From Bacillota bacterium (GTDB lineage Bacteria; Bacillota; Clostridia; Acetivibrionales; DTU013), in NCBI GenBank assembly GCA_023439545.1, contig JAEXNT010000060.1, forward strand, positions 1 through 12,215: a stretch of DNA of 12,215 nt. Direction: 5' to 3'. Positions 7,833-12,215 of this stretch are shown one piece after another (position 1 is the first letter of the stretch; each line of letters opens with the position of its first letter). The notes beneath the pieces were generated by a model, which was given only the letters and a program-made list of their open reading frames with translations, was not told the DNA's origin and ran no database searches. Made by a program: the position numbers and the translations under genes.

Positions 7833-10271
7833 ATGAAATTCGGGTACTTTGATGACACTAACAAGGAGTATGTAATAACCACTCCTGAAACTCCAAGCCC
7901 GTGGATTAACTATTCAGGCAACCAGGAATTCTTTTCGCTCATTTCCAATACGGCAGGAGGCTATTGCTTCTATAAGGACGCCAGGCTGAGACGTATCACG
8001 CGCTATAGATACAACAGCGTTCCTACGGATATCGGCGGAAGATATTTTTATATACGTGACGGTAACGGAGATTTCTGGTCTCCGGGCTGGGCTCCGGTAA
8101 AAAAGACCCTGGACAGGTACGAATGCCGTCACGGACTAGGCTACACGAAGATTTACGGAGAATGCGGAGGAATAGGAGCCGAAGTGCTCTTGTTCGTGCC
8201 CCAGAATTTCAACGGGGAAGTCCATAAGGTCAGTGTTAAAAATACAAGCGGCTCAGACAAAAAAGTGACGCTGTTTTCATTCATTGAATGGTGTCTTTGG
8301 AATGCCTACGACGATATGACAAACTTCCAGAGAAATTTCAGTACCGGCGAGATTGAACTGGAAGGTAATACAATCTATCATAAAACCGAGTACAGGGAAA
8401 GGCGCAACCATTTCGCTTTTTATTCGTCAAATACCGATATAACGGGCTTCGATACTGACAGAAATTCATTCGTCGGGCAATACAACGGCTTCGACGCTCC
8501 CAAAGCGGTTGCAGCCGGCAAATCCACGAATTCCATGGCGGACGGCTGGTCGCCCATAGCGTCGCACAGCTTCGATATGACGCTGGGACCGGGTGAGCAG
8601 AAGGAAATCGTTTTCGTGCTCGGTTACGTTGAAAATAAGGAAGACGAAAAGTGGGAAGCTCCCGGCGTCATTAACAAGAAAATTGCGAAGGAAATGACAG
8701 CAAGATTTTCAACCGCCAAACAGGTCGGGGAAGCATTCGATGAACTGAAGGAATACTGGAACAACCTGCTGTCAAAATACAGCGTAAACAGCCATGACGA
8801 AAAGCTCAACCGCATGGTCAACATATGGAACCAGTACCAGTGCATGGTCACGTTCAACATGTCCAGAAGCGCATCCTATTTTGAGTCCGGTATCGGGCGC
8901 GGCATGGGCTTCAGGGATTCCAACCAGGATATACTTGGCTTCGTCCACCAGATACCCCAGAGAGCGAAGGAGAGGATATTGGATCTCGCTGCAACGCAGC
9001 TTGAAGACGGAGGCGCTTATCATCAGTACCAACCGCTTACGAAGAAGGGTAATAACGAGATAGGCGGAAACTTCAACGATGACCCGCTGTGGCTTATAGC
9101 CTCCACGGCGGCATATATCAAGGAAACCGGAGACTTCAATATTCTGGAGGAGCAGGTCCCGTTCGATAATGACCAGTCCAAGGCTGCGAATCTTTTTGAG
9201 CACCTCAGGAGATCCTTCTACCATGTCGTCAACAATCTCGGGCCTCACGGACTGCCGCTCATAGGCAGGGCGGACTGGAACGACTGCCTGAATCTGAACT
9301 GCTTCTCTACGGCGCCTGACGAGTCTTACCAGACAACGACCAGCAAGGACGGCAGGGTTGCAGAATCCGTACTGATCGCAGGAATGTTCGTATTTATCGG
9401 AAATGACTATGTCAAGATATGTGAGGACATCGGACTCTATAACGAGGCGAAGGCTGCAAAGGGACACATACAGACCATGAAGGAAACCGTCATGAAGCAC
9501 GGCTTCGATGGGGAATGGTTCCTGCGTGCCTATGACGATTTCGGAAACAAGGTCGGCAGCAAGGAGAATGATGAGGGAAAGATATTCATCGAAACACAGG
9601 GCTTCTGCACTATGGCTCAGATAGGCCTAGAGAGCGGCGCTGTTGAAAAGGCTCTCGACTCCGCGTGGAAATACCTCGATTCAAAACACGGAATGGTGCT
9701 TCTAAACCCGGCTTATACGAAATATCATGTGGAACTCGGCGAAATATCGTCCTATCCGCCCGGATACAAGGAAAACGCGGGAATCTTCTGCCACAACAAC
9801 CCATGGGTAATGGCAGGCGAGGCGGTTTTCGGAAGAGGCGACAAGGCGTTCGAGCTCTATTCGAAGATAGCGCCCGCATACAGGGAGGACATCAGCGATC
9901 TCCACAGAATGGAACCCTATGTGTATTCGCAGATGATCTCAGGCAAGGACGCGGGACGGCACGGTGAGGCTAAGAATTCCTGGCTTACGGGAACCGCGGC
10001 CTGGAATTTCGTAGCGATCTCGCAGTTCATTCTCGGCATAAAGCCGGACTACCACGGGCTCGCGATCGATCCCTGCATACCCAGGGCCTGGGATGGTTTC
10101 AACATCACGCGTCACTTCAGGGGCGCAACCTATGATATCAGGATAACCAACCCGCAGCATGTTTCAAAAGGGATCAAGCTGCTCACGATAGACGGCAAGG
10201 AGTTTATAGGCAACGTACTTCCCATATTCAGCGACGGCAAGGTCCACAAGGTGGAAGCTGTAATGGGTTGA
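7833..10271 (+). CDS. cbp: Cellobiose phosphorylase (GH94)
   Basis: Cytosolic enzyme that splits cellobiose with inorganic phosphate into alpha-glucose 1-phosphate and glucose, saving ATP compared with hydrolysis. The protein has 812 residues, the family norm (about 810-820); cellodextrin phosphorylases are clearly longer (near 1,000). It opens MKFGYFDDTNKEYVITTPET, typical of the family, followed by an N-terminal beta-sandwich, a helical linker and an (alpha/alpha)6 barrel. Key stretches are IGRGMGFRDSNQDILGFVH and GRADWNDCLN; Asp484 in WND is at the place of the known general acid (Asp490 in Cellvibrio gilvus CBP). The HNNPWVMAGEA and NSWLTGTAAWNF stretches are also family-typical. Start ATG 7833 has GGAGG five bases upstream (7823-7827). 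An in-frame ATG at 7740 would add 31 residues unlike the family, and would place the RBS inside the gene. It is the last gene of the block, followed by a terminator at 10288. In R. cellulolyticum the corresponding gene follows cuaABC transporter genes, which are absent here. Confidence 0.95.
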   Translation: MKFGYFDDTNKEYVITTPETPSPWINYSGNQEFFSLISNTAGGYCFYKDARLRRITRYRYNSVPTDIGGRYFYIRDGNGDFWSPGWAPVKKTLDRYECRHGLGYTKIYGECGGIGAEVLLFVPQNFNGEVHKVSVKNTSGSDKKVTLFSFIEWCLWNAYDDMTNFQRNFSTGEIELEGNTIYHKTEYRERRNHFAFYSSNTDITGFDTDRNSFVGQYNGFDAPKAVAAGKSTNSMADGWSPIASHSFDMTLGPGEQKEIVFVLGYVENKEDEKWEAPGVINKKIAKEMTARFSTAKQVGEAFDELKEYWNNLLSKYSVNSHDEKLNRMVNIWNQYQCMVTFNMSRSASYFESGIGRGMGFRDSNQDILGFVHQIPQRAKERILDLAATQLEDGGAYHQYQPLTKKGNNEIGGNFNDDPLWLIASTAAYIKETGDFNILEEQVPFDNDQSKAANLFEHLRRSFYHVVNNLGPHGLPLIGRADWNDCLNLNCFSTAPDESYQTTTSKDGRVAESVLIAGMFVFIGNDYVKICEDIGLYNEAKAAKGHIQTMKETVMKHGFDGEWFLRAYDDFGNKVGSKENDEGKIFIETQGFCTMAQIGLESGAVEKALDSAWKYLDSKHGMVLLNPAYTKYHVELGEISSYPPGYKENAGIFCHNNPWVMAGEAVFGRGDKAFELYSKIAPAYREDISDLHRMEPYVYSQMISGKDAGRHGEAKNSWLTGTAAWNFVAISQFILGIKPDYHGLAIDPCIPRAWDGFNITRHFRGATYDIRITNPQHVSKGIKLLTIDGKEFIGNVLPIFSDGKVHKVEAVMG

Positions 10272-10287
10272 AAAAGACTTTTCATGG

Positions 10288-10319
10288 AGCTGCGGTATTT
10301 TATACTGCAGCTTTCTTAT
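10288..10319 (+). terminator. Intrinsic terminator after cellobiose phosphorylase
   Basis: AGCTGCGGTAT (10288-10298) pairs with ATACTGCAGCT (10302-10312) with one G-U pair and a TTT loop, followed by a T-rich stretch TTCTTATATTT. It begins 16 bases after the phosphorylase stop codon and probably ends the clpE-to-phosphorylase block. Confidence 0.75.
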
Positions 10320-10327
10320 ATTTAGAA

Positions 10328-10350
10328 AGCCCCACGCTAGACGTGGGGCT
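10328..10350. repeat. Perfect 9-bp stem hairpin, AGCCCCACG / CGTGGGGCT
   Basis: AGCCCCACG (10328-10336) and CGTGGGGCT (10342-10350) are exact reverse complements around a CTAGA loop. No U-tract follows, so it is not an ordinary terminator for either strand. Hairpins of this look sit near the ends of IS200/IS605-type elements in Firmicutes, but no transposase is present; the comparison is from memory and uncertain. It starts 15 bases beyond the phosphorylase terminator stem and ends 20 bases before the fold-back element. Confidence 0.5.
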
Positions 10351-10369
10351 CAGAATAGCTTGCTTTTAG

Positions 10370-10573
10370 TTTCCGGCCGTACCGGTTATTTTATTGCTGG
10401 TTTCGCTCAAAGAGCATATAGATTCAGCTTTGCGGCAAATTTAACTCGCTCGGTGCTTGTTAAGCCATAACTCAAGCGCTTCGCTCAAACAGAAATTTGC
10501 CCTTGACAATGCTTCATCAATATGCTCTATTTCACAAAACCAATGCAATTTCAATAACCGGTACGGCCGGAAA
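10370..10573. repeat. 204-bp fold-back element with perfect 21-bp inverted ends (MITE-like)
   Basis: The ends at 10370-10390 and 10553-10573 are perfect 21-bp reverse complements (core CCGGCCGTACCGG). The symmetry continues inward: AGAGCATAT (10411-10419) pairs with ATATGCTCT (10520-10528), GGCAAATTT (10434-10442) with AAATTTGCC (10493-10501), and GCTTG (10455-10459) with CAAGC (10473-10477). Between these blocks the arms align with small gaps, so the whole unit can fold into one long interrupted hairpin. It encodes no convincing protein. It could be a non-autonomous transposable element (MITE), a decayed palindromic repeat, or a structured RNA. No clear target-site duplication is visible at the edges. 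Confidence 0.7.
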
Positions 10574-10610
10574 TAAAGAACAGACCATCCTGCAACTCAT
10601 TTATTTTAGA

Positions 10611-10639
10611 TTGAAAAATCCAGTAACACGTGTTATAAT
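10611..10639 (+). promoter_or_regulatory. Strong SigA promoter of the NuoE/NuoF-type operon
   Basis: TTGAAA (10611-10616), a 17-base spacer, then TATAAT (10634-10639), with TG at 10631-10632 making it also an extended -10. This is nearly consensus. Transcription should begin near 10646, about 240 bases before the first start codon. The promoter lies 37 bases past the fold-back element. Confidence 0.85.
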
Positions 10640-10653
10640 TTATTTGAAATATA

Positions 10654-10671
10654 TGGTTAATTATTTAACGA
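10654..10671 (+). promoter_or_regulatory. Probable Rex (NADH/NAD+ sensor) operator
   Basis: TGGTTAA (10654-10660), four bases TTAT, TTAACGA (10665-10671). The known clostridial Rex site is TTGTTAA-N4-TTAACAA; each half here differs by one base. It begins about eight bases after the expected transcription start, so a bound repressor would block initiation or early elongation. Rex is known to control NADH-consuming fermentation and hydrogenase genes in Clostridia, which fits the operon downstream. Confidence 0.72.
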
Positions 10672-10886
10672 ATTTAACTGACCCAGCTTGAAAACCACAA
10701 TGAAATCACTTGTCAAATCACCGGAAATACCTCAGCAATATTCCGCAGCCTGATTACATTTGAAGCGGCAAAGTAAAACTGCGACTGAATGTACGAAGGA
10801 TTGTTAAAAAAAACCCAAAGTCTGAAAATTATAATTTAATATCGGGTGACTATCATTTTGCCTTTAGGTATGTGAAGGAGGTCTTT
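10672..10886 (+). other. Long 5' leader of the NuoE/NuoF-type operon
   Basis: About 215 bases of the leader remain between the Rex-like site and the start codon. I see no open frame with an RBS, no strong hairpin, and no riboswitch or T-box signature. A second TATAAT-like string (near 10830) has no correctly spaced -35. The segment ends with AAGGAGG (10875-10881), the RBS of the next gene. Long leaders sometimes carry regulation, but nothing here shows it. Confidence 0.4.
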
Positions 10887-11387
10887 ATGAGCATTCCGGC
10901 AACAACCTGCAATTGCGGAAATGAAACCGACCAGGAAAAGTACGCAAGGATAGCTGATGTTATCGACGAATACAAGGACAGGGAAGGGTGCCTGATCCAG
11001 ATACTGCACATGGCGCAGGGCATCTATGGATACCTGCCGCTCGAACTGCAGCGATTCATTGCGGAAAAGCTGAACAGGCCGCTGTCTGAAGTGAGCGGCG
11101 TAGTGACATTTTACTCTTTTTTCTCGACGAAGCCCAGGGGGGAAAACACCATAAGAGTATGCCTCGGTACCGCCTGCTATGTCAGGGGCGGTAAGAAGAT
11201 AATCGAAAAGCTCAGAGAGATATTGGGCGTGGAAGTAGGCGGGACCACGGACGACGGCAAATTCTCACTGGAGGTCATGAGGTGTATCGGCGCCTGCGGA
11301 CTGGCCCCGGCCATAACCATAAACGACAAAGTCTACAAGCAGGTGAATCCGGATAAGCTCCGGAACATCCTTGAACAGTATAAATAA
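10887..11387 (+). CDS. nuoE: NuoE-like [2Fe-2S] subunit of a NADH-linked hydrogenase/dehydrogenase complex (HydC/HndA type)
   Basis: Cytosolic electron-transfer subunit of 166 residues, the normal size for NuoE/HydC proteins. A helical N-terminal part (about 18-80, with GCLIQILHMAQGIYGYLP and SGVVTFYSFF) precedes a thioredoxin-like ferredoxin fold. Four cysteines bind one [2Fe-2S] cluster: Cys92 and Cys97 (C-x4-C in VCLGTAC) and Cys133 and Cys137 (C-x3-C in RCIGACGLAP). An extra Cys8-x-Cys10 near the N-terminus is not part of the family motif. ATG 10887 is five bases after AAGGAGG; an in-frame GTG at 10872 lies upstream of that site. A NuoF-like gene starts 11 bases after the stop, so the two are cotranscribed and probably form a complex, most likely with an [FeFe] hydrogenase catalytic subunit beyond the window. 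A Rex site upstream supports NADH-linked control. A formate dehydrogenase partner cannot be excluded. Confidence 0.93.
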   Translation: MSIPATTCNCGNETDQEKYARIADVIDEYKDREGCLIQILHMAQGIYGYLPLELQRFIAEKLNRPLSEVSGVVTFYSFFSTKPRGENTIRVCLGTACYVRGGKKIIEKLREILGVEVGGTTDDGKFSLEVMRCIGACGLAPAITINDKVYKQVNPDKLRNILEQYK

Positions 11388-11398
11388 AGGAGGAAGCC

Positions 11399-12215
11399 AT
11401 GCAGCAGAATCTTAAAATCAAAAACCGCGACGATCTTTTATCTGTCAGGGAAGCATTCAATGACAGACTGAGGGATAAAAAGCATCAAATCATCGTTTGC
11501 TCGGGCGCAGGGTGCATCTCCTCGAATTGCCATGCTGTAAGGGATACGCTTGTAAGTTATCTCGGGGAACTCGGGCTGACTGATAAGGTACGTGTTATCG
11601 AAACAGGCTGTATAGGGACCTGTGACCTCGGACCAGTCATGATCATATCGGACATCGTCGGCTCTGACGGTTCGACAGCGAGCAGCACATCCGGTGTCGC
11701 AGCCGGCAGCACATCCGGCGCCGCAGCCGGCAGCACATCCGGCGCCGCAGCCGGCAGGAGCATACTTTATACGAAGCTTACCCCCCAGGATATACCGCCG
11801 ATAATAGATGCGCAGCTTGTGCAGGGGACTGTCCTGATGGAAAAAACCTATTACGACAGGAAAACGGGCAGGTATATAGCTGATCTCAACGATATAGAGT
11901 ACTTCAAAAAACAGGTCAAGATAGCCCTTCGCAACTGCGGGAGCATAGATTTTGCTTCGCTTGAAGAATACATTGCTCATGACGGCTATATTGCCATATC
12001 CAAGGTCCTCGACCGCTACTCGCAGGAACAGGTGGTGGACGAGGTAAAAAGGTCAGGCCTCAGGGGCAGGGGAGGCGCAGGATTCCCAACGGGGATCAAA
12101 TTCGAATCCGGTATGAAGGCGCCCGGCAATGTAAAATACCTTATCTGCAACGCGGATGAAGGCGACCCCGGCGCATTCATGGACAGGAGCCTGCTCGAGG
12201 GAGACCCGCACAGCG
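11399..12215 (+). CDS. nuoF: NuoF-like flavoprotein subunit (HydB/HndC type), 3' end outside window
   Basis: The first 272 codons of a NADH-binding, FMN-containing iron-sulfur subunit; the frame is open to the window edge. ATG 11399 has AAGGAGG (11387-11393) five bases upstream, overlapping the preceding stop. Residues 1-145 form an N-terminal thioredoxin-like [2Fe-2S] domain with Cys34-x4-Cys39 and Cys71-x3-Cys75 (TGCIGTCDLGP). This domain occurs in bifurcating-hydrogenase HydB and HndC proteins but not in plain NuoF. The NuoF core then begins: GLRGRGGAGFPTG (220-232) is the FMN/NADH loop and CNADEGDPGAFMDR (250-263) the nucleotide-binding stretch with conserved acids. Oddity: between MIISD and ILYTKLTP, where relatives have a short turn, three copies of an eight-residue repeat STSG(A/V)AAG (96-119) are inserted. 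The reading frame is kept and all cysteines remain, so the protein is probably functional. NADH or NADPH use cannot be told from this part. Confidence 0.93.
   Translation, partial: MQQNLKIKNRDDLLSVREAFNDRLRDKKHQIIVCSGAGCISSNCHAVRDTLVSYLGELGLTDKVRVIETGCIGTCDLGPVMIISDIVGSDGSTASSTSGVAAGSTSGAAAGSTSGAAAGRSILYTKLTPQDIPPIIDAQLVQGTVLMEKTYYDRKTGRYIADLNDIEYFKKQVKIALRNCGSIDFASLEEYIAHDGYIAISKVLDRYSQEQVVDEVKRSGLRGRGGAGFPTGIKFESGMKAPGNVKYLICNADEGDPGAFMDRSLLEGDPHS
11684..11755 (+). repeat. Three tandem 24-bp in-frame repeats in the NuoF-like gene
   Basis: Units at 11684-11707, 11708-11731 and 11732-11755. Units 2 and 3 are identical; unit 1 differs at two positions (GTGTC instead of GCGCC), giving Val for Ala. 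Each encodes STSG(A/V)AAG. The near-identity in DNA as well as protein points to recent slippage duplication rather than old selection on the peptide. Confidence 0.92.

Noticed and set aside
10457..10475. TTGTTAA half-site in the centre of the fold-back element as a second Rex box
   Set aside because: The other half does not match TTAACAA, and the position suits the palindrome's own central stem.
10497..10691. Plus-strand open frame of 64 codons
   Set aside because: It begins inside the right arm of the fold-back element, runs through the strong promoter and Rex-like site, and has no RBS.
11438..11980. Minus-strand open frame with a Gly-Cys-Ala repeat protein
   Set aside because: The repeat is only the complement of the 24-bp tandem repeat in the NuoF-like gene; no start signals.
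1..12215. tRNA, rRNA, CRISPR array, riboswitch or phage genes
   Set aside because: No direct-repeat array with spacers, no tRNA cloverleaf or rRNA segment, and no phage-type genes were seen; the tandem repeat at 11684 is coding and has no spacers.

Overview
The window looks like chromosome from a Gram-positive anaerobe of the class Clostridia, most likely a cellulose- or cellodextrin-using lineage related to Ruminiclostridium/Acetivibrio. I infer this from strong GGAGG ribosome binding sites, a YesM/YesN-type kinase and regulator, a family GH94 cellobiose phosphorylase, a lipoprotein sugar-binding protein, a ClpE-type unfoldase with a zinc finger, and a NuoE/NuoF-type pair of the kind found in multimeric clostridial [FeFe] hydrogenases. 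The assignment rests on gene content; no marker gene is present.

Layout. Positions 1-107 hold a short inverted repeat at the very edge and a probable terminator for a tiny minus-strand gene (108-230). That gene encodes a 40-residue glycine-rich, single-helix protein with its own promoter and an excellent RBS. It is divergent from a five-gene plus-strand block: clpE-like (526-2841), solute-binding lipoprotein (2855-4171), sensor histidine kinase (4232-6067), AraC-type response regulator (6045-7661) and cellobiose phosphorylase (7833-10271). The block ends at a hairpin terminator (10288-10319). Next come a perfect 9-bp stem hairpin (10328-10350) and a 204-bp fold-back element with perfect 21-bp ends (10370-10573). 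A strong promoter (10611-10639) follows, overlapped downstream by a near-consensus Rex (NADH/NAD+ sensor) operator (10654-10671). After a long leader it drives a NuoE-like [2Fe-2S] subunit (10887-11387) and the 5' part of a NuoF-like flavoprotein subunit that runs off the window.

How the genes fit together (inference). The binding protein, kinase and regulator look like a three-component sugar sensor: a lipoprotein binds a cello-oligosaccharide outside the cell and signals through the kinase's extracellular domain to an AraC-type regulator. Cellobiose phosphorylase then splits imported cellobiose with phosphate into glucose 1-phosphate and glucose. The set matches the sensor and enzyme part of the cua cluster (cuaDSR, cbpA) described in Ruminiclostridium cellulolyticum, but no ABC transporter genes lie between the regulator and the phosphorylase, and a ClpE-like unfoldase heads the block with only 13 bp to the binding-protein gene. 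The adjacent Rex-controlled NuoE/NuoF operon would handle NADH from sugar fermentation, so carbon entry and redox disposal are neighbours.

Most unusual points: the clpE-sensor linkage, the missing transporter, the 204-bp fold-back element, the three-copy 24-bp in-frame repeat inside the [2Fe-2S] domain of the NuoF-like protein, the Rex box placed just after the transcription start, and the overlooked 40-residue membrane miniprotein. I see no wholly new system that can be asserted from the sequence alone; the ClpE/three-component/phosphorylase block is the best candidate.
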